Source: an uncultured Lachnospiraceae bacterium
Lineage (GTDB): Bacteria > Bacillota > Clostridia > Lachnospirales > Lachnospiraceae
DNA: 64,000 nt
Reading direction: 5' to 3'
Assembly (NCBI GenBank): GCA_902476645.1
Contig: CABSEG010000006.1
Span: forward strand, 1 to 64,000
The notes beneath the pieces were generated by a model. That model made no database searches. It saw nothing but the letters and a program-made list of their open reading frames with translations, and was not told where the DNA came from. The position numbers and the translations under genes were made by a program. How positions within the stretch are numbered: the stretch's first letter is position 1; every line of letters starts with the position of its first letter. Of the stretch, positions 45,700 to 54,977 are shown piece after piece.

Positions 45700-47022
45700 C
45701 TATTCATATATGATGCCGTCTGACCGGACTGCGGCGTAGACAAGCTTCCTGTTTTGGGGCTTTTGATCGGAAAAAGAGAGCGCCCCAAGGAACACTGGTT
45801 CCGCCTGATCAAACGCCTTCTGATCAGAAGCAAAGAGAGTACAAAGTACCTCTCCCTGTCTCACATAGTCTCCCGTTTTTTTGTGCAAAATCATACCGGC
45901 CCCAGGGTCAATGGGTGCCTCCTTGGTTGCCCTTCCGGCTCCCAGCACACAGCAGGCACGCCCACAGGCCTCCGCGTCCATATGGGACAGATAGCCGCTT
46001 TTTGCCGATATCACCTTTCTGGAAAAAGGCGCCCTGGGGATCTTTCCCGGTGTCAGTAAAAAGGAGCGATCCCCGCCTTGGGCTTCCACCATTTCTATCA
46101 GCTTTTGAAGCGCCGCCTTGCTCTTTAACGCCTCTTGGGCCATGTCCAGACATTGCGCAAGACTTCCCTTTCCCGCCAGACACAGCATATTGGACGCCAG
46201 CTTCAGACACACCTGTTCCAGATCCTTAGGGCCCACGCCGTTTAAGGTTTCTATGGCCTCCTCCACCTCCAACGCATTCCCAATCTTTCTGCCCAGAGGA
46301 ATATCCATATCCGTAATCAGAGCCATCGTTTTCTTTCCCCTTTGCGTGCCAATGGCAACCATCTTTTGGGCCAGCTGCAAAGCGTCCTCGAAACGTTTCA
46401 TAAAAGCTCCGCTTCCCACCTTCACATCCAGCACGATGCAATCGCTGCCGGCCGCCAGCTTTTTACTCATAACAGAGGCGGCAATCAGCGGGATGCTCTC
46501 CACCGTAGCGGTCACATCCCGCAGGGCATACAATTTTTTATCCGCAGGAGCCAGATTTCCCGATTGACCCACGATGCCCAGACCTGTCCGCTTTACCATA
46601 TCAAAAAACTCCTTGGTCGTAAAGGAGGTTTTTACCCCTGGTATGGACTCCAGTTTATCCACCGTACCGCCTGTATGACCCAGGCCTCTGCCTGACATCT
46701 TAGCCACCTTCACACCGCAGGCGGCGGCTATAGGCGCTACAATCAAGGTGGTTTTATCGCCAACCCCCCCTGTGGAATGCTTATCCACCTTTACTCCTGG
46801 AATTTCTGATAAATCGGCCATATCCCCGCTTTGCGCCATAGCATCTGTAAGAATGGCGGTTTCCCGGTCATCCATCCCCTTAAAGTAAATAGCCATCAGC
46901 ATAGCGGACATTTGATAATCCGGGATGTTCCCCTCCACATACCCCGAAACCAAGAACCGAATTTCCTCTTCCGTAAGAGTTCCTCCATCTCTCTTTTTCC
47001 GAATCAGGTCACAACATCTCAT
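45700..47022 (-). CDS. pdp: Pyrimidine-nucleoside phosphorylase
   Basis: 440 residues of the thymidine/pyrimidine phosphorylase family. Contains KHSTGGVGDKTTLIVAP (phosphate-binding, about 81-97) and SGRGLGHTGGTVDKLESIPG, the family signature. Converts uridine, thymidine and deoxyuridine with phosphate to free base and (deoxy)ribose 1-phosphate. It follows cdd by four bases, making a salvage pair in which cytidine is first deaminated. AGGAGAG precedes the ATG. Confidence 0.96.
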   Translation of the reverse strand: MRCCDLIRKKRDGGTLTEEEIRFLVSGYVEGNIPDYQMSAMLMAIYFKGMDDRETAILTDAMAQSGDMADLSEIPGVKVDKHSTGGVGDKTTLIVAPIAAACGVKVAKMSGRGLGHTGGTVDKLESIPGVKTSFTTKEFFDMVKRTGLGIVGQSGNLAPADKKLYALRDVTATVESIPLIAASVMSKKLAAGSDCIVLDVKVGSGAFMKRFEDALQLAQKMVAIGTQRGKKTMALITDMDIPLGRKIGNALEVEEAIETLNGVGPKDLEQVCLKLASNMLCLAGKGSLAQCLDMAQEALKSKAALQKLIEMVEAQGGDRSFLLTPGKIPRAPFSRKVISAKSGYLSHMDAEACGRACCVLGAGRATKEAPIDPGAGMILHKKTGDYVRQGEVLCTLFASDQKAFDQAEPVFLGALSFSDQKPQNRKLVYAAVRSDGIIYE

Positions 47023-47026
47023 CTTT

Positions 47027-47434
47027 TTACTCTCCTTTCCCCAGAGAAAAATGCTCCGGCAGCAACTGACCCAGTGTATATGTCTTCCAGGTTTTCAAAT
47101 CCTCAGCCAGAATCACAGGAAAATCCGGTCCGCAAAACTCCGCCATCACCTGCCTGCAAATTCCGCAGGGCGGACAGTAGGCCGTGTCCGCTCCCCACAC
47201 TCCTCCCACAATGGCTATGGCCTCAAAGGTACGCTCCCCCTGGGCCACGGCCTGAAAGAAAGCCGTTCGCTCTGCGCAATTTGTGGCCGAATAGGAACTG
47301 TTTTCCACATTACACCCCCGGTAAATTCTGCCGCTTTCTCCAAGAAGCGCCGCTCCCACGCAAAACCCGGAATATGGCGCATAGGCAAATTTCCTGGCTG
47401 CAAATGCCTCTTTTATCAGTGTTCTCTCATCCAT
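47027..47434 (-). CDS. cdd: Cytidine deaminase
   Basis: 135 residues, the homotetrameric type. Zinc ligands C53, C90 and C93 with catalytic E55 in NCAERTAFF and PPCGICRQ. Deaminates cytidine and deoxycytidine to uridine forms, feeding the downstream pyrimidine phosphorylase. GAAAGGAT precedes the ATG. First gene of the cdd-pdp-ppaC-flavin reductase operon. A short open frame (47427-47513) overlaps its start and is noted under findings. Confidence 0.95.
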   Translation of the reverse strand: MDERTLIKEAFAARKFAYAPYSGFCVGAALLGESGRIYRGCNVENSSYSATNCAERTAFFQAVAQGERTFEAIAIVGGVWGADTAYCPPCGICRQVMAEFCGPDFPVILAEDLKTWKTYTLGQLLPEHFSLGKGE

Positions 47435-47598
47435 CTCGTCTTATCCTTTCCCAAATGCTCTCTCCATAAATGCCATCCCGAAAAATTCCAAATATTTCCT
47501 GATCTTTGTACATATCTTCTCTATCTGTGATTGTTCATATTTATAAGTACCGTTCTCATGTTACTATCTTAACATTAATCATATTCCGATTCAATGAC

Positions 47599-47628
47599 TT
47601 GACGGTCTACCCCGTAAAATGGTATAGT
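47599..47628 (+). promoter_or_regulatory. Promoter of the S1-domain gene
   Basis: TTGACG (47599-47604), 18 bases, TATAGT (47623-47628), about 38 bases before the start codon. Confidence 0.7.
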
Positions 47629-47666
47629 TTACTCATATGGCACAAAGCGCAAAGGAGGACAACATC

Positions 47667-48668
47667 ATGTCAGAAGAACTGGAAAAAGAAGTAACCGAAA
47701 CTGCTGTAGAGACACCTGTAGATCAGGATGCCGTTAAAGAGACGCAGCCTAAAGAGGCACAGCCTTCCGAGACAATGGCAGACTATGCCGACGAGTTGGA
47801 GGCATCCTTCAAACAGATCCACGAGGGCGATATCCTCACCGGTACGGTCATCGGTGTCAGCGAGGATGCCATCACGCTGGATCTGAAGTATTATACCGAA
47901 GGTATCATCCGTCTGGAGGACTACAGCAGCAATCCCAATGTAAATTTGAAAGAAGAAGTGCAGATTGGCACAGAAATGTCCGGCACCGTGATCCGCAAAG
48001 ATGACGGAGAAGGACATATTCTGCTTTCCTCTAAGGATGCCAACGATACGCTCGCATGGGATAAATTACAGTCCTATATGGACAACGGTACCGACCTGGA
48101 TGTAAAGGTAGGCGGTGTGGTAAAAGCCGGGGTCATCGCTTACGTGGAAGGAATCCGCGGATTTATTCCGGCATCCAAGCTTTCCCTCAGCTATGTGGAA
48201 AATCTGGAAGAGTGGTTGGGCAAGGAGTTGAAGGTGCGGGTCATCACCGTAGACCGCAGCCGGGAAAAGCTGGTACTCTCCGCCAGAGAGATTTTAAGAG
48301 AACAGGCCAGAGAGGCTCGCAAAGCCAGGATTTCCAAAGTGGAAATTGGGCTGGTGACCGAAGGTGTGGTGGAATCCCTTCAGCCCTATGGCGCTTTTGT
48401 TGATCTTGGCAACGGGCTTTCCGGGCTGGTACATATCTCGCAAATCAGCGAAAAACGAATCAAAACCCCTGCGTCTGTTTTGAATGTGGGAGATAAAGTA
48501 AAAGTAAAAGTTATCGCCATTAAAGACGGTAAACTGAGTCTGAGCATGAAGGCCCTCAACGATGTGGCTGCCGAGGAGGTTACAGAGGAAACCTTCGATC
48601 TTCCCAAGACCGAATCCCTGACCACAAACCTGGGCTCTCTGTTCAAAAATCTGAAGCTAAACAAATAG
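47667..48668 (+). CDS. S1 RNA-binding domain protein (short ribosomal S1-like)
   Basis: 333 residues from the ATG at 47667 (AAAGGAGG upstream). A disordered acidic N-terminus (1-45, rich in E, T, P) is followed by three S1 domains (about 53-122, 140-207, 230-296). The third has the conserved core GVVESLQPYGAFVDLGNGLSGLVHISQI. The last 40 residues are unstructured. Four-domain rpsA homologues are common in Firmicutes; three domains without a clear ribosome anchor put this with the shorter Gram-positive S1-like proteins. It probably acts in mRNA binding. It has its own promoter and terminator. Confidence 0.9.
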   Translation: MSEELEKEVTETAVETPVDQDAVKETQPKEAQPSETMADYADELEASFKQIHEGDILTGTVIGVSEDAITLDLKYYTEGIIRLEDYSSNPNVNLKEEVQIGTEMSGTVIRKDDGEGHILLSSKDANDTLAWDKLQSYMDNGTDLDVKVGGVVKAGVIAYVEGIRGFIPASKLSLSYVENLEEWLGKELKVRVITVDRSREKLVLSAREILREQAREARKARISKVEIGLVTEGVVESLQPYGAFVDLGNGLSGLVHISQISEKRIKTPASVLNVGDKVKVKVIAIKDGKLSLSMKALNDVAAEEVTEETFDLPKTESLTTNLGSLFKNLKLNK

Positions 48669-48704
48669 CACAAACCAATTTGCAGAGTTATCGTTTATTT
48701 ACAC

Positions 48705-48735
48705 AAAAAAGAGACCGTTTATCGGTCTCTTTTTT
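48705..48735 (+). terminator. Terminator after the S1-domain gene
   Basis: AAAAAAGAGACCG/CGGTCTCTTTTTT perfect stem with loop TTTAT. Confidence 0.92.
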
Positions 48736-48939
48736 GTTATTCTTACAATAAATTCAAATCTTATTCATATTTTATTCACATTTGATTGGTATACTTTAGA
48801 CATCTCGAAAGAGATCATTTGTTTTCTATCGTAATGGTTTCATTACACATAAAGATAATTTTTTTCATAATAGCCTCCGGTGAACCAGACACCGGGGGCA
48901 CTCCTCATTTTAGGGGATATTTTCTCCCCCGCTTTTCCA

Positions 48940-50454
48940 TCATTGGCGATACGTTCTTAAAAAGTCCCCAATACTCTCAATGGACTCTTTCAGTACTTCC
49001 ACTCTGGGCAAATACACCACACGAAAATGATCCGGCTGTTTCCAGTTAAATCCACCTCCGTGTATCAGCAGGATTCTCTTTTCCCGCAACAAATCCAGGG
49101 CGAATTTTTCGTCATCCGTGATATGAAATTTTTTCACATCCAGCTTTGGAAAAATATAAAATCCGGCTTTGGGCTTTACGGCACTGACACCTGGAATATC
49201 CGTCAGTGCTTTGTATACATATTCTCTTTGCTCATAGACTCTTCCACCGGGCTGAATATAATTATTCACGCTCTGGTATCCCCCAAGGGCTGTCTGCACA
49301 ATGGACTGGGCCGGCACATTCGAACACAGCCTCATATTGGAGAGCATTTTGATCCCCTCAATGTAGTCCTGCACGTGACGCTTATCCCCGCTTAAAATCA
49401 TCCAGCCGATCCGAAATCCGGCAATCATATGAGACTTGGACAAGCCGCTGAAGGTGACGCAAAAAACGTCCGGAGCCAGAGATGCAATGGACACATGCTC
49501 TTCCCCATCCATAACTAACCGGTCATAGATCTCATCCGAAAAAATAATCAGCTGATGCTCTCTGGCAATATCCACGATCTGCTGTAAAATCTCTCTGGGA
49601 TACAGTGCGCCGGTGGGATTATTGGGATTGATAATCACAATCGCCTTTGTCTTGTTGGTAATTTTCCTCTTTATATCTGCCAGGTCCGGATACCAGTCTG
49701 CCTGCTCGTCACAAATATAGTGTACCGCATTCCCGCCGGCAAGGGTGGCGCAGGCCGTCCACAGTGGATAGTCGGGAGAGGGAATCAGAATCTCATCTCC
49801 ATCGTCCAAAAGGGCGGACATGCACAGATTGATCAATTCGCTAACCCCATTTCCGGTATAAATGTCCTCTACAGACACATTTGGCAGATGCTTCAGTTGG
49901 GCATACTGCATAATAGCTTTCCTGGCCGCAAACATCCCATTCGCGGAAGAATATCCCTCACATTCTGTCAACTGCTGACGCAGATCAAAAATGACTTCAT
50001 CTGGCGCGCGAAAGCCAAAAGGAGCCGGATTGCCAATGTTCAATTTCAGAATCCGCATTCCAGAGGCCTCCATGCGGGCTGCTTCCTCCACAACGGGTCC
50101 TCTCACATCATATAATACGTGATCTAATTTGGAAGACTTCCGAAATTCCCGGGCTTTCCGAACACCTTTCTCCTGAATCTGTTCTTTGGCCTCCCCGGCC
50201 AAACTCTCTTCTATCTGCTTTTGTGAGGACGCCTCTTCTTCTCCGCTTAACCAGCCCGCATCCACATGCAACGTCTCCGCCAAAAACTGCAAAATATCAG
50301 GCCTTGGAATGGTTTTTCCGCTAACATATTGACTCATATGGCTTTTTCCAAGCTTGACCCCGCAGCTTTCCGCCACCCGAATCAAATCTACCTGTTTTTT
50401 ATGCTCCCGATCCATGGCTGTTTTTAGTCTGTCAGCAAAAGTTCCTTTGTCCAT
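48940..50454 (-). CDS. XRE-type HTH fused to a class I/II aminotransferase (AlaA-like)
   Basis: 504 residues from the ATG at 50454 (GGAGG eight bases upstream). Residues 5-70 are an XRE helix-turn-helix (KQVDLIRVAESCGVKLGKSH, VSGKTIPRPDILQFLAETL). A charged linker (72-110) leads to a fold-type I PLP enzyme: NPNNPTG (276-282), SDEIYDRL (306-313), PLP lysine K340 in SGLSKSHMIAGFRIGW, and the usual C-terminal R in FRVVYLP. The enzyme half is closest to AlaA/YugH-type alanine-pyruvate transaminases. Four TTGAAC boxes in its promoter suggest it represses itself. HTH-aminotransferase fusions are known from MocR/GntR types; an XRE head is different. Confidence 0.9.
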   Translation of the reverse strand: MDKGTFADRLKTAMDREHKKQVDLIRVAESCGVKLGKSHMSQYVSGKTIPRPDILQFLAETLHVDAGWLSGEEEASSQKQIEESLAGEAKEQIQEKGVRKAREFRKSSKLDHVLYDVRGPVVEEAARMEASGMRILKLNIGNPAPFGFRAPDEVIFDLRQQLTECEGYSSANGMFAARKAIMQYAQLKHLPNVSVEDIYTGNGVSELINLCMSALLDDGDEILIPSPDYPLWTACATLAGGNAVHYICDEQADWYPDLADIKRKITNKTKAIVIINPNNPTGALYPREILQQIVDIAREHQLIIFSDEIYDRLVMDGEEHVSIASLAPDVFCVTFSGLSKSHMIAGFRIGWMILSGDKRHVQDYIEGIKMLSNMRLCSNVPAQSIVQTALGGYQSVNNYIQPGGRVYEQREYVYKALTDIPGVSAVKPKAGFYIFPKLDVKKFHITDDEKFALDLLREKRILLIHGGGFNWKQPDHFRVVYLPRVEVLKESIESIGDFLRTYRQ

Positions 50455-50470
50455 TCTTCTAACCTCCAAA

Positions 50471-50529
50471 GTTCAATTTTAGTTCAATACCATGTTCAAA
50501 ATTATAACACGTTCCTTAAACAAGTTCAA
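50471..50529 (-). promoter_or_regulatory. Promoter and repeated TTGAAC operator of the HTH-aminotransferase
   Basis: Minus strand: -35 TTGAAC (50529-50524), 17 bases, -10 TATAAT (50506-50501). Three more TTGAAC boxes follow at 50499-50494, 50487-50482 and 50476-50471, spaced 12 and 11 bases, that is about one helical turn. They cover the start of transcription up to the ribosome binding site. Confidence 0.7.
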
Positions 50530-50554
50530 CTGTTTTTTCATTACATTCCATAAT

Positions 50555-50585
50555 AAAGGGGAGTCTCCGCAGAAAACTCCCCTTT
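50555..50585. terminator. Terminator after the second GH2 gene
   Basis: AAAGGGGAGT/ACTCCCCTTT perfect ten-base stem with 11-base loop, T-rich on the minus strand. Confidence 0.8.
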
Positions 50586-50602
50586 GTTCCATATTATTTT
50601 TT

Positions 50603-53600
50603 CTAAATCTTCCGAATTTGAACTTTTTTAGCGACTCCTTTTAACCTTAAAATATTTCTGTAAACAGAAATCTTGCTTTTAGGTACCCTTATCTGAGCCT
50701 TTTTGTTGATCCTGCCAAACGCCCGACTGCCGATGCTCTTTTTCGTCAGTTCTTTTGTTTTGATCTGAATCTTTCTCAGTTTTTTGCACCCGTAAAATGC
50801 CTGTTTCTCAATCTTCTTTACCCTCCCAGGAATGGTGACCCCGGACAGCGAACTGCACTGATAGAAGGCCCTGACTCCAATTTTGTTCAATCCCTTCGGC
50901 ATGGCGATGGCCTTCAAGCGTGTACATCCACGAAATGCCTCTTTTCCAATCACAGTAACCTTCTTACCAATGCGAACACGAGTCAGCTTTTTCTGATTGC
51001 GAAATGCTTTTTCCCCCACAGCAGTTACCTGATAACTGCGTCCCTCTATGGTTACGGATGCCGGAATGGTAACTTTTCTAATTCCGTTCCTGACCGGTCC
51101 CGCATACTCTGCCGTATTCCGGGACTTGATTCTGTAGCGCCCTGTCTGAGAAGCATCGATCAAAACGGTTCCAATCGTTGCGGATGATTGTATCTGGTCT
51201 GGCTCATCACCAGGAGGCGTTTGGAATCCCTGATCCTCCGGTTTTTCCTGAGGCTTCTCCTCTGTGGAAGGCACTCCCGTTACGGGAATCACTTCTGTAC
51301 GCTCCTGTCCACATCTGGTACAAGTATAGGTTCTCAATCCCTGCTGTGTGGCTGTGGGCACTTTGGTCACCGTTCCTTCATTCCAAAGATGTCCAAGAGC
51401 CGGAAGAACCTCTCCATCCATCACCTTTATTTTACAATCTGTACAGTAAAGATCCCCTGTATACCCCTCTTGGATACAGGTAGCTTCCCTTTCATCCAAA
51501 ATCCGGGTATGTTTGTGCGTACAAGGCTCGTCATAGACCTCCACCTTATCCGCAGTTACAAACACATCTGTAGAATAGGGATTCTTGTCTCCTGTAACCC
51601 GAACCTTCAGGACATGCTCTCCATACACCATGGGACCGGTATCATACAATAGAACCTGACTCTCCCTGGTATCCTGATAAAAGTCTACGAGCTGTTCTTC
51701 TCCCCCATCCACAGAAAACGCTCCAATGCCATGGTTCGGCGCCTTTGTTGCATAGTATTTTAAAGAAGTGCCAGTAAAACGAATCAGCAGATATTCTCCT
51801 TGTGTGTTAGACCAGGAATTATCCCCCATGTAGCAAGTGTTGTCCAGAGTATAGCCCCAGTTTGCTCCCACATAATCAAACTCCATCTCGCCTTGACCTT
51901 CGTCATTGTCATTTGCCACAGTCTCCGGACCCACATAGTCAAAGGTCACCACAGCCCGATCCGCATTCACGAAGCATCCTGTGGCCTGCGCGTTCTTCTC
52001 CCCGGTTACCCTCACGGTCAACACATGTTCCCCCTGGGATAACTCTCCGGAATCAAACAACAGCACAGATCCATCCCTGGTATTGGAATAGCAATCCACC
52101 ATGGTCTCTTCCCCGCCATCCACAGAAAAGGCGGCAATTCCGTGGCCGGGCGCCTTGGCACCGTAATATTTGATATTTTTCCCCGTAAAACGGATACTGC
52201 AAGTATCTCCTGCCTGATCAGACCAGTGGTTATCCTCACCGTAGGCCGTGGCCTCCGCTCCATAACTCCATCCACTTCCCTGATATGCAAACTGATAAAG
52301 GCTATTTCCCATTTTGCTGTCGTTGATGGTATAAACCTCTGGCAGTTTTGGCGCTATCTGGCCTGACCCCTGAGATACCGGAACCAAATCGGATGCCTCA
52401 AAGGGCTCTACCCGGATGGTGCAGGTTCCGGATTCCAGCCCTTCTGAGTATACCTCAAAGCTGGCGGTTCCTGTCTCATTGTGTACGGACTGTACCAGAA
52501 ACGCCAGCTTACCGCCTTCCAGCTTCGCATCCTCTTCTGAAATCAGCGTTGTCTTGGTTCCGTCTGTCTGTCTGACGTTAATTACGTTATCGGCAAAAGG
52601 CACCTCATTTCCCTGTGCGTCCACCGCAGACACCGTAACGCTGGTCATATCCGTTCCGTCCGCCTGAAGGGTATCGTAGTCCGCAGTAGCTACCAGACGC
52701 GCCGCCTGCCCTGGTGTATTTCTTACAAATTCCTCCACGGGTTCCCCATCCATATATCCTACGGCTTTTAACTGTCCTTCCTCAAAAGGGATATTCGTAA
52801 ACTCAAAAATCGGATGGGGCAAAGATGTATACTTATTAGGCCGGATCCTGCCCTTTGACGTCCCGTTTACAAACAGCTCAATCTCCTGGCAATTACTCAT
52901 TACATAAAGGTAATCCGTAGTCTGTTCTGTCCAGTTATTGGCAATATACACTATCGGGCCGGCATCCTTGGCGTCCATCTGTGACTTATAAAGGTAAGCC
53001 ACCGGTTTTTCCTGGCGAAACAGGTCATAGATTCCGCTGTAGAACACATGGCCCGTGTTCGTATAGTTTACCTCGTTGTTATAATCAAACATACTCCAGC
53101 CAAATCCACCGGCCACCTTGTCGTTTCCGAAGTAATAGTCCAAAACCTCCGCAAAGGAATCCACAAACTTCAGCGCCCCCTCATCGGAGCCTCCCGGAAT
53201 CCCATGTCCCTCATACCAGTCATTGGAATGTTCTGTGACAATATAGGGGATGTGATGGGGATTTTCCGGATAAACATAATTGACTGTTAAAATATCATTT
53301 ACCACCGTATCATTATCCCCGCCTTCATAGTCAAATTCCATTCGCACTCCATGGGTTGGCCTTGTAGGATCTAACTCCTTTGCCAGAGCCTCACACTCCT
53401 CATTAAATGGCAAGTCCGGATGGGACTCATTGGGCCTAGGCCCCCAGCTGATAATGGAGGGATGATTTCTGTCCCGTAAAATCAGTTCCTCCAGGTTTGT
53501 CTTAAAAGTTTCTTTCCACTGCGCATCCCCGATATACTGCCATCCCGGCGGTTCCACAAAAACCAACAGTCCAATCTCGTCGCATCTCTCCAAAAAAGAA

Positions 53601-54748
53601 GGGTCCTGGGGATAATGGGAGCAGCGAACCGCATTCATTCCACTGGCCTTTATCAGATCTGCATCCTGGATCTGTAGCTTATCCGGCACGGCCCGCCCGA
53701 TCCAGGGCCACTGCTCATGGCGGTTGATCCCCACGATCTCCAGCTTCTCTCCATTCAGATAAAAGCTTCCATCCTCCGGCCCGGTCTGAAACTCAAAATA
53801 CCGCATACCAAATCTGGTCTCATAAGAATCCAGCTGACGCTCTCCATCCAGAATCCGGATCACCGCCGTATAAAGATACGGATCCTCCACTCCCCAAAGA
53901 TGGGGTTGTGCAATCCGATCTGTCTCAAGCTCCACTTGGGTCTCCTGGCCGGCCTTCATCGTTTCCTGACAGCTTACCTGCGCCACTTCTTGTCCTTCCC
54001 CGTCCAGCACAGTCATCTCCACTGTATAGAGCCGGTCTTGGGTAAGTTCATTCCCAATATCGGCCTGCATATGTACTACTCCCGCCTCATCGGTCAGTCC
54101 CGGTGTTGTCACAAAGGTTCTCTTCACGTGTACCGGGTCCGTAATCGTCATGGTCACATCCCTCACGATACCGCCAAACAGACAGTAATCCACAGAACCG
54201 CCTTCCGGTGGAATCTGAGACTGGCGTTCGGAGTTGACCCGGACAGCCAGAACGTTATCTCTTCCGTCCGTGTACACATAATCAGAAATATCCACAGAAA
54301 AACCCGTATAAGCACCCTGATGGCTGTCTAAAAGCTGACCATTTAAATAGACGTCCGCAACTGTGGCCACCCCCTCAAAATCTACCGTAATGTTCTTACC
54401 AGTATACTCCTCCGGCAGTGTAAAATGCCTGCGATACCAAGACACAAAACGGTAGGACGCAATTTCTTCTTTAAAGTTATCGCCCTTATGGGTCTTTAGA
54501 ATCTTATTGGCATGAGGCACAGAGACAGAGGTAAAAGCAGACTCATCAAGCCCTGTTACATACCCATTCTCATAATTCGTGCTGCTGTAAAGCCAGTCGG
54601 TATTAAAGTTCAAAGTCACCCGTTCCCCCTGGCTGCTTTCCGCTCTGCTCTTATCCTGTGCCGCATTGGATCGGATTGGGAATCCCCCGCTTACTGCCAG
54701 CACCAAACACAATAGCACACAAATACACTTTTTCCAATTTTCTTTCAT
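50603..54748 (-). CDS. Secreted GH2 glycosidase with tandem carbohydrate-binding repeats and LRR tail
   Basis: 1381 residues. Signal peptide (1-30); GH2 sugar-binding (45-205), Ig (210-320), TIM barrel (325-600) with acid/base E441 in RPNESH and nucleophile E506 in VTEHSND; Ig-like domains (600-780); two near-identical beta-sandwich modules (about 805-935 and 955-1072) sharing NWGY/GWSYG, LLIRFTGTSLKYY, GHGIAAFSVDGGE and GEHVLKVRVTG; a Cys-rich segment (1076-1155) with several CxxC pairs; a Pro-rich spacer; and a BspA-type LRR tail (1200-1381). The tail ends in the same basic Val-Pro...Tyr...Leu pattern as the GH43 enzyme at 7 kb. GH2 activity is sure; whether galactose, glucuronic acid or mannose is removed is not. 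Confidence 0.88.
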   Translation of the reverse strand: MKENWKKCICVLLCLVLAVSGGFPIRSNAAQDKSRAESSQGERVTLNFNTDWLYSSTNYENGYVTGLDESAFTSVSVPHANKILKTHKGDNFKEEIASYRFVSWYRRHFTLPEEYTGKNITVDFEGVATVADVYLNGQLLDSHQGAYTGFSVDISDYVYTDGRDNVLAVRVNSERQSQIPPEGGSVDYCLFGGIVRDVTMTITDPVHVKRTFVTTPGLTDEAGVVHMQADIGNELTQDRLYTVEMTVLDGEGQEVAQVSCQETMKAGQETQVELETDRIAQPHLWGVEDPYLYTAVIRILDGERQLDSYETRFGMRYFEFQTGPEDGSFYLNGEKLEIVGINRHEQWPWIGRAVPDKLQIQDADLIKASGMNAVRCSHYPQDPSFLERCDEIGLLVFVEPPGWQYIGDAQWKETFKTNLEELILRDRNHPSIISWGPRPNESHPDLPFNEECEALAKELDPTRPTHGVRMEFDYEGGDNDTVVNDILTVNYVYPENPHHIPYIVTEHSNDWYEGHGIPGGSDEGALKFVDSFAEVLDYYFGNDKVAGGFGWSMFDYNNEVNYTNTGHVFYSGIYDLFRQEKPVAYLYKSQMDAKDAGPIVYIANNWTEQTTDYLYVMSNCQEIELFVNGTSKGRIRPNKYTSLPHPIFEFTNIPFEEGQLKAVGYMDGEPVEEFVRNTPGQAARLVATADYDTLQADGTDMTSVTVSAVDAQGNEVPFADNVINVRQTDGTKTTLISEEDAKLEGGKLAFLVQSVHNETGTASFEVYSEGLESGTCTIRVEPFEASDLVPVSQGSGQIAPKLPEVYTINDSKMGNSLYQFAYQGSGWSYGAEATAYGEDNHWSDQAGDTCSIRFTGKNIKYYGAKAPGHGIAAFSVDGGEETMVDCYSNTRDGSVLLFDSGELSQGEHVLTVRVTGEKNAQATGCFVNADRAVVTFDYVGPETVANDNDEGQGEMEFDYVGANWGYTLDNTCYMGDNSWSNTQGEYLLIRFTGTSLKYYATKAPNHGIGAFSVDGGEEQLVDFYQDTRESQVLLYDTGPMVYGEHVLKVRVTGDKNPYSTDVFVTADKVEVYDEPCTHKHTRILDEREATCIQEGYTGDLYCTDCKIKVMDGEVLPALGHLWNEGTVTKVPTATQQGLRTYTCTRCGQERTEVIPVTGVPSTEEKPQEKPEDQGFQTPPGDEPDQIQSSATIGTVLIDASQTGRYRIKSRNTAEYAGPVRNGIRKVTIPASVTIEGRSYQVTAVGEKAFRNQKKLTRVRIGKKVTVIGKEAFRGCTRLKAIAMPKGLNKIGVRAFYQCSSLSGVTIPGRVKKIEKQAFYGCKKLRKIQIKTKELTKKSIGSRAFGRINKKAQIRVPKSKISVYRNILRLKGVAKKVQIRKI

Positions 54749-54909
54749 GATAAGCCTCCCTTGTTGTAAATTTTCTCCCTATTTGAGAATATGATAGTAT
54801 CTATAGGAAAAATAGTATCGGATATTTCACCATATTTCAATGGTATTTTTATGCTTTTTTGTTTGATTTTTTTGGATTACAGAACTTTTTATTTTTTTTT
54901 ACTTTTCAC

Positions 54910-54951
54910 ACAAAACAGAGGCATCTGAGTTTTCCAGAGCCTCTGTTTTGT
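54910..54951 (-). terminator. Terminator after the 142-residue helical protein gene
   Basis: ACAAAACAGAGGC/GCCTCTGTTTTGT, a 13-base-pair perfect stem. The short region between it and the GH2 start is AT-rich and holds the GH2 leader. Confidence 0.85.
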
Positions 54952-54977
54952 CACTATAACCTCTAATCTGATATGCT

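Noticed and set aside
48786..49049. An 87-codon plus-strand frame after the S1 gene
   Set aside because: TTG start without a ribosome site, and runs antisense into the aminotransferase gene.
6894..54748. Sortase signals on the secreted glycosidases
   Set aside because: None of the three giant enzymes ends in a hydrophobic segment with an LPXTG or NPQTN-like motif; they end in LRR tails or a dockerin.
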